The position numbers and the translations under genes are program-made. From Pullulanibacillus camelliae (GTDB lineage Bacteria; Bacillota; Bacilli; Bacillales; Sporolactobacillaceae), in assembly GCF_014642655.1 (NCBI RefSeq), contig NZ_BMIR01000004.1, positions 67,414 to 131,413 on the forward strand: DNA of 64,000 nucleotides. The letters are read 5' to 3'. Below are positions 56,807 through 64,000 of the stretch, piece after piece. Each line of letters starts with the position of its first letter. Positions within the stretch are counted from its first letter, which is position 1. The notes beneath the pieces are model-generated. The model was given only the letters and a program-made list of their open reading frames with translations, was not told the DNA's origin and did no database searches.

Positions 56807-57318
56807 AATTATATAACTATTAAACTTTTTTCAATGTGTATAAGACAGGATAAAAGGAGATTGACTCAATAAGGGGATGCTATTCAGAAACAAACCTCTT
56901 CCCAATCACTGCTTCAACACGCATTCCTCCGCTTAAGTCAAATAAGGGGGTTTGAAAGTTAGTGAAGGGTGTTTTAATAAAATCAAGGAACCAAATTGAA
57001 TGGTTTATTTAATAGAAAATATTATTTTTAGGGTGCGCAGGAAAAAGAAAATTAAAGGTAAGATATTAGGAGCATTTAGTTTTATTGACGACTCGCCATT
57101 TCATTCCCATTGCTGGCTTTTTGAAATTAAAAAAGCAGAGAAATGCTCTGCTGATTGTAATTTTATTCACCTGAAAATTCTTTCTGAACATTCTATCAAG
57201 GTGGGCTATATGCTACAATAAGCGGAACAACAGATCGGCTTCACATGGGGGATTAGGCACACTGTAAACCTTCTGCTCGTCTCTTTTAGGAGATTTCCCA
57301 GGAGGGGAGGTGTTGCCA

Positions 57319-57405
57319 ATGGACATAGCAACAGCACTGAGCCTGATGATTTCCTTCGGGCTTTTAGTAGCCTATATTATGTCCGATAAAAACCACAAAA
57401 AATAA
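57319..57405 (+). CDS. type I toxin, Hol-Tox/TxpA-like peptide (copy 2)
   Basis: 28 aa, identical to the peptide at 48180-48266. The same AGGAGGGGAGG site and the same extended -10 promoter (57211-57219) precede it, and the bidirectional terminator (57401-57411/57432-57442) follows. Confidence 0.85.
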   Translation: MDIATALSLMISFGLLVAYIMSDKNHKK

Positions 57406-57548
57406 TCCCTCATGTGCTTTAGCAGGGCCTTGAGGGATTATTTTTCCTTATACGCCTAAGCCCCTCTTGATGGGGTTCGGTCTGTTGCGGCCGCCCCACG
57501 TTCCAGCGTGTGACGGTCTTTATTAGTCTATGATTAAATCCTTTTTCT
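57397..57548 (-). ncRNA. RatA-like antisense antitoxin RNA (copy 2)
   Basis: Promoter TGGTATACT (57555-57563, extended -10, minus strand). The RNA has the same hairpins and terminator as copy 1 and overlaps the toxin mRNA 3' end. Differences from copy 1 in the loop regions include a 2-base expansion between the terminator arms (TTTAGCAGGGCCT against TGACAGGCT). Confidence 0.72.
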
Positions 57549-57652
57549 ATGTAGAGTATACCACGATTATCACGTTTATGCATTATGGGGATTTTATAGA
57601 AAAGCTTAGCGATATAAGGGATGAGCTTATTTCAATCTAAATAACGCCCTTT

Positions 57653-58957
57653 TCAAGAGTAAATTTTAGATAAGTCCTTCCAAAACAAAGGATAGGTTTT
57701 CTCCACACACTCTGGATTTAAAACCTCCATATTCCCTGCCTTTGTTCCAAATACGGCTAAGCTCATAGCCATTCGGTGATCATCATAGGTCTCAACTTTA
57801 ATTTGGCTTGATAGGGGTAGCTTCTTCCATTCATTAATTTCAACATAATCCGCCCCTTCCACTATTTCAACCCCAAATTTTCTTAGTTCCTTAACAGGTG
57901 CAGAAATTCTGTCGCATTCTTTGATGCGTAAAGTCGACAAGCCAGTAATCTTAGTCACTCCTGGAATAAAAGGAGCTATTGCCATTAAAGTAGGCGCCAC
58001 GTCAGGCATACTTTCCATATTAATGGGGGTATCTAATGAAGGAAGTTGATCACTTTTTGTGCCTGTAATCACGGTATAATCCTTACCCTCAATCACTTCT
58101 GCTCCAAGCTTCTTACAAATTTCTAAAAACTTATAATCTCCTTGTACCGTTGACGACCCAATATTATTCAACTTCACGGTTCCTCCATGGATTGTGGCTA
58201 ATGCGCTAAAATAAGAAGCTGCTGATGCATCCCCTTCCACTGAAAGTTTGACCGGCTTATAGCTCTGGGGTTTCACATAAAATCTTTTATAATCCTCATT
58301 TTCCACCTGGACTCCAAACTTCTTCATTTCATTTATCGTTATTTCTATGTATGGCTTACTCACTAACTCCCCTTCCACTATAATCTCCAACCCTTCAGGA
58401 AGAACGGGTGCAATTTGTAATAGTGCTGAAAAGTATTGACTTGATTTGTCTCCTTTCATAGAGATACTTTTCGAATACGCTTTGGGCCCAACGATCGAAA
58501 CCGGTAAATAGCCATCATTGCAAGACGTAACAGTTGCACCAAGTTCCTTTAACACATCCAATAAATATTTATTAGGCCGTGCTCTCATCGATTCATGGCC
58601 GTCTATTATAGTTTTTCCTTTTCGCAGGAGTGATAATCCCATAAGTAATCTGGTTGAAGTAGCACTTAATCCAACATCAAGCTCTACTTCATTCCTATTA
58701 AAAATCCCGTTATTCCCGCGGATAGTTAACATATTTTCCTTTACTTTTGATATTTGAATACCCAGCTTTTTCAATGCATCTTCCATCCTGAAAGTATCAT
58801 CACAGATTCCAGGAAAATAAATATCGCTCTCCCCTTCTGCCAAGGAGGATAAGAGGTAATCACGTAGAGTGATTGACTTACTACCAGGTAAATGCATCCC
58901 TAGATTAAATGTTTTTTCTACCCTTTTTACCGTTTGTATACTTTGCAAGACGCTCAC
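57653..58957 (-). CDS. divergent EPSP synthase (3-phosphoshikimate 1-carboxyvinyltransferase)
   Basis: 434 aa. It keeps the substrate-binding PGSKSI (Lys27) and Arg32, Asp in MPDVAPTLMAIA, LRIKECDRI and DDHRMAMSLAV. The PEP-site motif normally reads GNAGTAxR or GNSGTxxR; here it is GLSATSTR (96-103), with Asn lost and Ala at the Gly position linked to glyphosate sensitivity. It is not in an aromatic amino acid operon. It could be a naturally tolerant enzyme or a paralogue with another enolpyruvyl-transfer role. Confidence 0.85.
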   Translation of the reverse strand: MSVLQSIQTVKRVEKTFNLGMHLPGSKSITLRDYLLSSLAEGESDIYFPGICDDTFRMEDALKKLGIQISKVKENMLTIRGNNGIFNRNEVELDVGLSATSTRLLMGLSLLRKGKTIIDGHESMRARPNKYLLDVLKELGATVTSCNDGYLPVSIVGPKAYSKSISMKGDKSSQYFSALLQIAPVLPEGLEIIVEGELVSKPYIEITINEMKKFGVQVENEDYKRFYVKPQSYKPVKLSVEGDASAASYFSALATIHGGTVKLNNIGSSTVQGDYKFLEICKKLGAEVIEGKDYTVITGTKSDQLPSLDTPINMESMPDVAPTLMAIAPFIPGVTKITGLSTLRIKECDRISAPVKELRKFGVEIVEGADYVEINEWKKLPLSSQIKVETYDDHRMAMSLAVFGTKAGNMEVLNPECVEKTYPLFWKDLSKIYS

Positions 58958-58969
58958 TCCTTCAACACA

Positions 58970-59138
58970 CTAATGTCTGCTATTAGAAAAACTCAACGCG
59001 TAAGATTGGCTTTACCGATACTTCTGATGTGATTTTTCAAATCACGTACCGTACGTGCTAATGTCGATGTTGAAAGTCAAAGTGTACCAATACTATCTTC
59101 CTTAAATAGTGTAGGGATGGTACCTTCTGATCGCACAA
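58970..59138 (-). repeat. interspersed repeat copy R9 (diverged)
   Basis: TATTAGAAAAACTCAACGCG, ACTTCTGATGTGATTTTTCA with its hairpin partner AATCACGTA, then GAAAGTCAAAGTGTACC and ACTATCTTCCTT. The last arm is weak. The gap 59139-59390 shows no gene. Confidence 0.55.
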
Positions 59139-59390
59139 GAAATCCCCTTTCTTTTCTTAACTTGGTATAATCCTCATACTCTCCTCAACTAATGATTCGA
59201 CACAAGGCGTTAGAAAACCCTTTACATCTCCAGATAGAGGAAAATTGAAGAGCTATTAAAAACTGGATCGCATAGTGATTCCAATTTGAAAAAGTTAAAA
59301 CTCATTGTTGATTTAGGAATAAAAAGCCTTGCAGCCGTACTTTAAAACGAACAATAAATCTAAGTCTCTTCATAGGATAAAGGCGTCCTA

Positions 59391-59744
59391 TCAAACACGA
59401 TTCAAATGGGTATCTTGAAACTTTGTTGGATATTTCAATCCATACCCCAGCATTCTGTCCATTCCAATATGAGCCACCCAAATTAGGCTGATTACTAAAA
59501 GAATGTGATTATGAGCCAACACACTACAGGCTAGGATAGCCATCGGAATACTATAGGTGTGAAAAAGGTTATACCACACCGCACCGGCTCTTGCATTTTG
59601 CAAATACCCAAGCTGTGACACATCGGGGGCTAATAATAGAATAACAAACACAAGCCAATTAAATTGTAGATTGAAAAAGTAAAAATAAACACATAACGCC
59701 AGAACCACAAGCCCTTCAATTCGTAAGACAATCGCATTTTTCAT
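59391..59744 (-). CDS. DUF4260 membrane protein
   Basis: 117 aa with four helices. The family pattern is clear: LRIEGLVVLALCVYFYF, LLLAPDVSQLGYL, YNLFHTYSIPMA and the C-terminal WVAHIGMDRMLGYGLKYPTK. ATG 59744 follows GGAGG. It is next to and downstream of a TetR gene on the same strand, which likely controls it. Biochemical role unknown. Confidence 0.9.
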   Translation of the reverse strand: MKNAIVLRIEGLVVLALCVYFYFFNLQFNWLVFVILLLAPDVSQLGYLQNARAGAVWYNLFHTYSIPMAILACSVLAHNHILLVISLIWVAHIGMDRMLGYGLKYPTKFQDTHLNRV

Positions 59745-59797
59745 TTTATATTCCTCCAACTCTATTTGAACAACGGTCAATTAATGGATAAAAAAAT

Positions 59798-60376
59798 TTA
59801 GTGCAGGCCCTTCATTAAAAAACTGACATGAGCCTCTGCCATTCCTTTCACATCTTCATATGTTTGTTCAGGATGCCCACAGTAGTGTGCTACAAATCCA
59901 TGTAAAGATAAGAACAATGACCAAACGATCATGGGCGTCACTTTACTTCCACACAACGTGTGAAGGGCCGATGCTAATTTTTCATATGTTAGATTCGGCT
60001 CCTGCTGAAGAGCATTTTGCAAGTCATCATCCTGTATGAGAAACATAATCCGATAATGGTTCGGATGGCGAATACCAAATTCGATATAGCCTAACAAAAT
60101 CCGTTTGAGTTTGTTTTCTACATCTGCATCCTTGTCTTCATTTAAAATTTTATCCAATGTTTCATTTAGAAGCCCAAAATCCTTTACAACCAGACTATAA
60201 AATAATTCCGCTTTGTTTTTGAAATGATAATACAACGAGCCATGGCTGTATCCGAGCGATTTGGCAACTTGTCTCATCGTGACATGTTGATAGCCTTCTA
60301 GCACAAACAGATCACGTGCCGTTTCCAAAATCTTTTCCTTTGTTAGTTCTTGATCAACCGCTTTCCTAGCTGCCAA
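59798..60376 (-). CDS. TetR-family regulator
   Basis: 192 aa. HTH in MRQVAKSLGYSHGSLYYHFK and a C-terminal ligand domain of the WHG type (FGIRHPNHYRIMFL, WSLFLSLHGFVAHY). The start is TTG, with GGGG 8 bp upstream. Similar sequences AATTGACCGTTG (about 59770) and AATTGAACGATGG (about 60400) flank the gene and may be its operators for the DUF4260 gene and itself. Confidence 0.9.
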   Translation of the reverse strand: MAARKAVDQELTKEKILETARDLFVLEGYQHVTMRQVAKSLGYSHGSLYYHFKNKAELFYSLVVKDFGLLNETLDKILNEDKDADVENKLKRILLGYIEFGIRHPNHYRIMFLIQDDDLQNALQQEPNLTYEKLASALHTLCGSKVTPMIVWSLFLSLHGFVAHYCGHPEQTYEDVKGMAEAHVSFLMKGLH

Positions 60377-60507
60377 AAAATCAACCCCATTTTAATTTAC
60401 CATCGTTCAATTAGAAGTATAGATTCATACAGACTATGTGTCAACACTTAACCTCCTGTCGAGGGAGAAGGATGGAAAGGAATAAAAATGATTAGAGAAC
60501 TGGAAAG

Positions 60508-60645
60508 CTAAAGGAACTCATATATTTGACGGATCACATTTAGCATGTATTTCAAGGGTACGCCGTTCAAGTCTTGAAGCAAGATTTCATTCCACTTTAG
60601 CTCTAGGAAGTTATGCTCATCTTTATATGTCTCTTGGTCGGTTGC
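60508..60645 (-). pseudogene. short coding relic, unidentified
   Basis: 45 codons bounded by stops, of natural composition (HNFLELKWNEILLQDLNGVP, then LKYMLNVIRQIYEFL). No start or ribosome binding site. I do not recognise the family. Remaining sequence in 60377-60800 shows no gene. Confidence 0.3.
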
Positions 60646-60800
60646 TTATCCCTGTTCCCACACATTTTTCAATAAATCATCCCCTCCATTTTTAACCCAC
60701 TTCAGCGATCATTTTTATAATGGAAAGTAGCTCCTTTCCACTTGATCATGAGCCACAATGGACTGATTATCGCTTAGGTGAATCCCTCTCAAAAATAGAC

Positions 60801-60850
60801 TTGACATTATATTGTTAACTAGTAAACTATAATTATTAACTAGTTAATAA
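60801..60850 (+). promoter_or_regulatory. marR promoter region with operator palindromes
   Basis: TTGACA (60801-60806) and TATAAT (60828-60833) are 21 bp apart, longer than optimal. A perfect 18-bp palindrome with core TTAACTAGTTAA lies at 60833-60850. A near copy, TTAACTAGTAA, is at 60815-60825. Two sites fit autorepression by a MarR dimer pair. Confidence 0.65.
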
Positions 60851-60876
60851 TATTGCAATCAAGGAGACAGAATTCT

Positions 60877-61335
60877 ATGGGGCCCACAACTCATAAGCAA
60901 AAAGCACTTCAAGCCATTGAACATTTTATCTTACAACATGAGAGAAAAATGAAAAACCATCATGTTCCAACACAATTCACCCATGGTAATAAAACTTGGA
61001 CAATTACACAATTACACATCGCTTCACTTATTAAAGAAAAACCTTCACAGTCAAATAACACGTTTTTGGCCCAGCAATTAAAGCTTTCCAAACCGGCCGT
61101 TACTAAAGCTATTAATACTTTGATCGAAAAAGATATGGTGATAGCCCAGAAAAAAAAGGATAACCAAAAATCAATTTTTTACACATTGACTGACACCGGG
61201 CAACAGCTGGCGGAGCTTCATGACCGCATGCATGAGATCGCAATCGAACGGTATAACCAATTATTAGATTCTTTCTCGGAGGATGATTTAGAAGTGATTG
61301 CGAAATTTTTAAACGCTTGGTCAAATCAATTATAA
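60877..61335 (+). CDS. MarR-family transcriptional regulator
   Basis: 152 aa. Winged helix: LAQQLKLSKPAVTKAINTLI and wing KKKDNQKSIFYTLTDTGQQL. The start ATG 60877 follows AAGGAG; an upstream in-frame codon lies within the promoter. It is followed 14 bp later by a SnoaL-like gene, so the two are probably one operon. Confidence 0.9.
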   Translation: MGPTTHKQKALQAIEHFILQHERKMKNHHVPTQFTHGNKTWTITQLHIASLIKEKPSQSNNTFLAQQLKLSKPAVTKAINTLIEKDMVIAQKKKDNQKSIFYTLTDTGQQLAELHDRMHEIAIERYNQLLDSFSEDDLEVIAKFLNAWSNQL

Positions 61336-61349
61336 ATAGAGGAGCGATA

Positions 61350-61760
61350 ATGATGAATAAACAACAAGCCTACGAATTTTTAAAAGAAATTTATCATGAA
61401 ATAATTATAAACATGAATACCCAAAGGATTCCTCATTATTTTAGTGATACTTACATTCAAGTCACAGATGGAGTTCACACGAATAGAGATGAATTTATCA
61501 ATCATATTAAGACACTTAAAACTATCGTCCAGTCGATACAGGTCTCTCCTTTCTTCGATTTCCTTTTTGATCAGGACAAGCAAACCGCGACACTTAGATA
61601 TCATGTCAATGTGCATAAAAAAAATGGGGATAGTGGCGATATAGAAGTGATCGCGATATTCGAATTGAATGACTATCAAATTGTACGCTGTAACGAGCTC
61701 ACCTTTCCATTAAACAAAAACGAGTCATTCCAGAACATCGGAACCATTAATAAGCAATAA
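61350..61760 (+). CDS. SnoaL/NTF2-like protein
   Basis: 136 aa. An N-terminal helix pair (QAYEFLKEIYHEIIINMNTQ) and a curved sheet (IQVTDGVHTNRDEFINHIKT, EVIAIFELNDYQIVRCNELT) give the NTF2-like pattern. Such proteins are hydrolases, cyclases or ligand binders. GAGGAG precedes ATG 61350, with a second ATG just after. It is cotranscribed with the upstream marR gene. The gap to the next gene is only 98 bp. Confidence 0.75.
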   Translation: MMNKQQAYEFLKEIYHEIIINMNTQRIPHYFSDTYIQVTDGVHTNRDEFINHIKTLKTIVQSIQVSPFFDFLFDQDKQTATLRYHVNVHKKNGDSGDIEVIAIFELNDYQIVRCNELTFPLNKNESFQNIGTINKQ

Positions 61761-61858
61761 AACTACCCGTAACAATAGTAGCAGAGCCAAAAACTAAAAG
61801 AATTCACTCAAATTCCGAAAATTACAATACTGCTGATTTTGCGCAATCGTGTTTTCTC

Positions 61859-62173
61859 TTAATCTCTATGAAACTTCCTCTGAGCCCAAGCGTCTATTTT
61901 TTTGACCTGCTTTTTACCAATTGTTGCGCCGTAAATGATAAGCAGCACAATAACTATAGTAAATATGTCGATTTCCCGGTTGGCAATAAAATTAATGATC
62001 CCCATCACCACTTGTGGAATCACGCCAGTAATGAAAAATAAAACCGTTCCGATCTTAAACCAAAAGTTCGATCGTAACCCATACCTAGCATAAAATAGAA
62101 AAAATGTTGAGGACCAGGCCAAAACCTCTAACCCGATTAAAATAGCCCACTTATTTTCCACTAAAAATGTCAT
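61859..62173 (-). CDS. small membrane protein downstream of the guanidine-I riboswitch
   Basis: 104 aa with about three hydrophobic helices (ILIGLEVLAWSSTFFLFYAR; IGTVLFFITGVIPQVVMG; IFTIVIVLLIIYGATIG) and a basic C-terminus. It is not an SMR (EmrE/SugE) transporter by sequence. AGGAGG lies 9 bp before ATG 62173; upstream in-frame codons are leader. It is the first gene on the minus strand after the riboswitch, with repeat R10 between, so it may be a guanidine-controlled gene. Family unrecognised. Confidence 0.75.
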   Translation of the reverse strand: MTFLVENKWAILIGLEVLAWSSTFFLFYARYGLRSNFWFKIGTVLFFITGVIPQVVMGIINFIANREIDIFTIVIVLLIIYGATIGKKQVKKIDAWAQRKFHRD

Positions 62174-62196
62174 AAAGCAAAACCTCCTTTTAGAAT

Positions 62197-62367
62197 GCGT
62201 TAGAAAACTTGGCTTGCACCACTTCGCTTTCGCTGGTACTCCTGATGTGATTTTTGCCAATCACACACTTAGGTTACCCACAAGCCTTAGAAGGCGAAAG
62301 CCGAAGTGACACTGACACTCTCTTCCTCTGAGAGCGTCAGCAAAATTATACATTCTGATAGTATAAA
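62197..62367 (-). repeat. interspersed repeat copy R10
   Basis: Full-length copy: GTTAGAAAACTTGGCTTGCA, hairpin GTGATTTTTGCCAATCAC, AAGCCTTAGAAGGCGAAAG, ACACTCTCTTCCT and GATAGTATA. It lies between the riboswitch terminator and the small membrane gene, and so would be part of that gene's leader. Confidence 0.7.
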
Positions 62368-62488
62368 AAAAGCCCGAGAAAGACATCAATCGATATCTCT
62401 CCCGGGCTTTTGTCCCTCCGTGTTCACCACGATAAACGTCGTGCGTTTTCTCTCGGACCAGTCTGATTCATCATCACGGAACCCTAGA
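62368..62488 (-). ncRNA. guanidine-I (ykkC) riboswitch, intact copy B
   Basis: On the minus strand from 62487: CTAGGGTTCCG, GACTGGTCCGAGAGAAAAC, ACACGGAGGGACAAAAGCCC and GGGAGA, the ykkC consensus blocks in order. A terminator stem follows that overlaps the last block (CCCGGGAGAG with CTTTCTCGGG) and TTTTTT (62371-62408). Guanidine binding is expected to prevent terminator formation. About 150 bp including flanks are nearly the same as copy A. Confidence 0.92.
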
Positions 62489-62502
62489 AAACATTTTTAT
62501 TC

Positions 62503-62531
62503 ATAATAACCAATACTTTTTCCTTAGTCAA
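62503..62531 (-). promoter_or_regulatory. riboswitch B promoter
   Basis: TTGACT (62526-62531), 17 bp, TATTAT (62503-62508) on the minus strand, about 8 bp before the riboswitch start. The matching boxes of copy A are TGGACT and TATCAT. Confidence 0.75.
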
Positions 62532-62728
62532 TCCATTTGAGGTCTATCACAAGGATAATTTTATATTCCCTGTTCTTAGTGGGTGTTTTCCAAACCAAGT
62601 TCCTTAACCCCGCCAGTTTCTCCTCATTGTTTAAAAAGGTCATGTGTAGCTAAACAAATCCTTGTTGCTTATAATAGATAAAAGAAGAATGACGTGATCA
62701 CTTTCTAAAGAAAGAAGGGGCAATCGAC

Positions 62729-63355
62729 TTGGTACAAAAAGATATGACTAAAGATAAGATAATAGAGGCTTCATGGGAATTACTTCAACAAGAGGGACTA
62801 GAGTCATTTTCGATGAGAAAACTATCAAAAAAACTCAATTTAACCGTTTCCTCTATTTATTGGCACTTTGCGAGTAAGGAAGCTATATTTCAGGAATTAA
62901 TTCATCAAGTGATCGGTGAAATCAACATCTCATTAACTCAAAATACATGGCAAGAACAACTATTAGAATATGGCTATGCTATTTCCGAAGTTCTTCGGAG
63001 CAGACCCTATTCTGCACAGCTTCTTATGGCCTATCCTCCTAAAGCGCCAAATTATTTAAAGCTTATTGATAATTTATTAAAAATCATTGAACATCTTGAT
63101 GCAAGCCATGAATATAAGTTTTATACCATAAGCGTTTACCTTAACTATATTATTAATTTTGAAATGGATCTCATGTATTTAAAACTAAATTCTGATAAAG
63201 AAGATTTACTATCCACTGCAGATCGTTTAAAAACAAGTGCACCTCTTCTTCATCAAATGAAACAGGAGGGAATTTTTAATAAACTAGGTCATCGTAATAT
63301 GTTCGATTATGGTTTACATGTACTTATTAATGGATTTGAGTCAAATTTGACCTAA
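62729..63355 (+). CDS. TetR-family regulator of the downstream efflux gene
   Basis: 208 aa. HTH: MRKLSKKLNLTVSSIYWHFA; the C-terminal domain resembles TetR_C-type drug sensors. The start is TTG with AAGAAGGGG upstream; Met 6 is an alternative. It sits directly upstream of a DHA2 efflux gene, whose promoter carries two matching operator-like sites. Confidence 0.9.
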   Translation: MVQKDMTKDKIIEASWELLQQEGLESFSMRKLSKKLNLTVSSIYWHFASKEAIFQELIHQVIGEINISLTQNTWQEQLLEYGYAISEVLRSRPYSAQLLMAYPPKAPNYLKLIDNLLKIIEHLDASHEYKFYTISVYLNYIINFEMDLMYLKLNSDKEDLLSTADRLKTSAPLLHQMKQEGIFNKLGHRNMFDYGLHVLINGFESNLT

Positions 63356-63357
63356 AA

Positions 63358-63383
63358 AAGCTAATTAAGATTGGCTTTTTTTT
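63358..63383 (+). terminator. intrinsic terminator of tetR
   Basis: AAGCTAAT pairs with ATTGGCTT (one wobble) and is followed by eight T, immediately after the tetR stop. Confidence 0.8.
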
Positions 63384-63396
63384 ATTTACACCTTTC

Positions 63397-63431
63397 CCGA
63401 ACGGTGTTAGTATAGTTACCGAACAGTGTTC
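63397..63431. promoter_or_regulatory. tandem TetR operators before the efflux gene
   Basis: CCGAACGGTGTT (63397-63408) and CCGAACAGTGTT (63419-63430) are direct repeats exactly 22 bp apart, two helical turns. The second contains the palindrome GAACAGTGTTC. A TATAGT-like -10 lies between them. Confidence 0.65.
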
Positions 63432-63457
63432 AATAGATAAAAAAAGGTGTGATTATA

Positions 63458-64000
63458 ATGGAAAAAGACCAAGCAACAAACTTTTCTATAGGGAAAATAC
63501 TTCCTGCTGTTTTAACAATAGCAATCGGCATGCTATTGGTTATGATGGATACAACAATAATGAATGTCGCACTCCCTCATTTACAAAGTGCCTTCAATAC
63601 AGATATCAATACTGCTCAATGGTCAATAACAGCCTATACATTGGCCCTGTCTCTCATTATTCCGATGTCAGGATGGTTAGCGGACCGATTTTCTGCCAAA
63701 AAAGCATTTGCAGGGGCCATTATTTTATTTACAATTTCATCAATTCTTTGTGCCCTATCCACTTCTATTTCAGAGCTGATTGTATTTCGAGTGATTCAAG
63801 GATTAGCTGGTGGTATCGTTGGTCCCATCGGTATAGCGATGTCATTTCGATTAATCCCTATGGAAAAACGGGGTTCCATGATGACGATTCTTGGATTACC
63901 AATGTTAGTTGCGCCCACAATTGGTCCAGTAATATCAGGGTGGTTGATTAATATAGCGAGTTGGCACTATGTATTCTTAATTAATATACCGATAGGCATT
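63458..64000 (+). CDS. DHA2-family MFS drug efflux transporter (partial)
   Basis: The N-terminal 181 residues are visible; the gene is cut by the window end. Helix 1 holds MLLVMMDTTIMNVALPHLQS (motif D1), followed by motif A GWLADRFSAKKAF and motif C LGLPMLVAPTIGPVISGWLI, which mark 14-helix EmrB/QacA exporters. AAAGGTG precedes ATG 63458. It is controlled by the adjacent TetR gene, as judged from the operator repeats. Confidence 0.92.
   Translation, partial: MEKDQATNFSIGKILPAVLTIAIGMLLVMMDTTIMNVALPHLQSAFNTDINTAQWSITAYTLALSLIIPMSGWLADRFSAKKAFAGAIILFTISSILCALSTSISELIVFRVIQGLAGGIVGPIGIAMSFRLIPMEKRGSMMTILGLPMLVAPTIGPVISGWLINIASWHYVFLINIPIGI

Larger units (their letters stand above)
56893..57570 (+). 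repeat. direct repeat copy 2 carrying the type I toxin-antitoxin module
   Basis: Second copy of 47757-48440, same orientation, with scattered substitutions and a few single-base indels. The toxin peptide and both promoters are unchanged in function. The copies are about 9.1 kb apart and bracket the cmr operon and IS. A 73-codon frame at 57000-57221 is the counterpart of 47894-48082 and is not called a gene. The aroA-like gene begins its 3' end 80 bp beyond. Confidence 0.9.

Noticed and set aside
48440-56880. CRISPR array near the cmr genes
   Set aside because: I read the intergenic regions on both sides and found no regularly spaced repeats.

Overview
The window looks like a chromosomal segment of a low-GC, endospore-forming member of the Bacillales. 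The evidence is AGGAGG-type ribosome binding sites with frequent TTG/GTG starts, Fur and PerR boxes of Bacillus type, a CcpA (cre) site, an HPr kinase homologue, a DUF3231 protein, a TxpA/RatA-like type I toxin module, and a repeat with the sequence style of known Bacillaceae intergenic repeats. I see no rRNA or tRNA gene and no CRISPR array. Most genes are on the minus strand. Naming a genus from the sequence alone would be a guess.

Layout. 0.2-4.4 kb: Fur-controlled efeU-efeO-efeB-tatA iron uptake operon. 4.8-8.1 kb: a membrane-anchored surface protein, an isochorismatase-like hydrolase and a DMT exporter. 8.4-16.7 kb: a catabolic operon (lyase, D-tartrate dehydratase-like enolase-superfamily enzyme, dicarboxylate symporter, VOC protein, FAH-family enzyme) with a convincing sigma-A promoter, LacI-type operators, a cre site and an adjacent LacI regulator. 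17-33 kb: mixed housekeeping and accessory genes (DUF3231, MetE-like, SDR, two Nudix, AraC/GyrI, nucleotidyltransferase, acyl-ACP thioesterase, lipoproteins, MarR), with several gene relics. 33-37 kb: SDR/TetR pair and a GntR/ABC operon. 37-43 kb: an aldehyde dehydrogenase relic, PerR-controlled katG, an enoyl-CoA hydratase and a stand-alone variant HprK. 44-47.7 kb: a degenerate guanidine-I riboswitch and a divergent CynX-like MFS/LysR pair.

The most unusual block is 47.7-57.6 kb. Two direct copies (about 680 bp) of a type I toxin-antitoxin module flank a seven-gene minus-strand operon encoding a complete type III-B Cmr effector (Cmr1-6), led by a PD-(D/E)XK-like nuclease candidate, plus a frameshifted IS30-family element. 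There is no CRISPR array, cas1/cas2 or cas6 here. Cas10/Cmr2 is compact, has no HD domain and carries GGED rather than GGDD. The block behaves like a defence island bounded by addiction modules.

57.6-64 kb: a divergent EPSP synthase, a DUF4260 protein with a TetR regulator, a MarR/SnoaL-like pair, a small membrane protein preceded by an intact guanidine-I riboswitch with its own promoter, and a TetR-controlled DHA2 drug-efflux gene cut by the window end.

Across the window a repeat family (about ten copies, 60-170 bp) occurs always in one orientation, 3' of minus-strand transcription units. In several cases it directly abuts the T-run of an intrinsic terminator. Two copies sit just after the two guanidine-I riboswitches.
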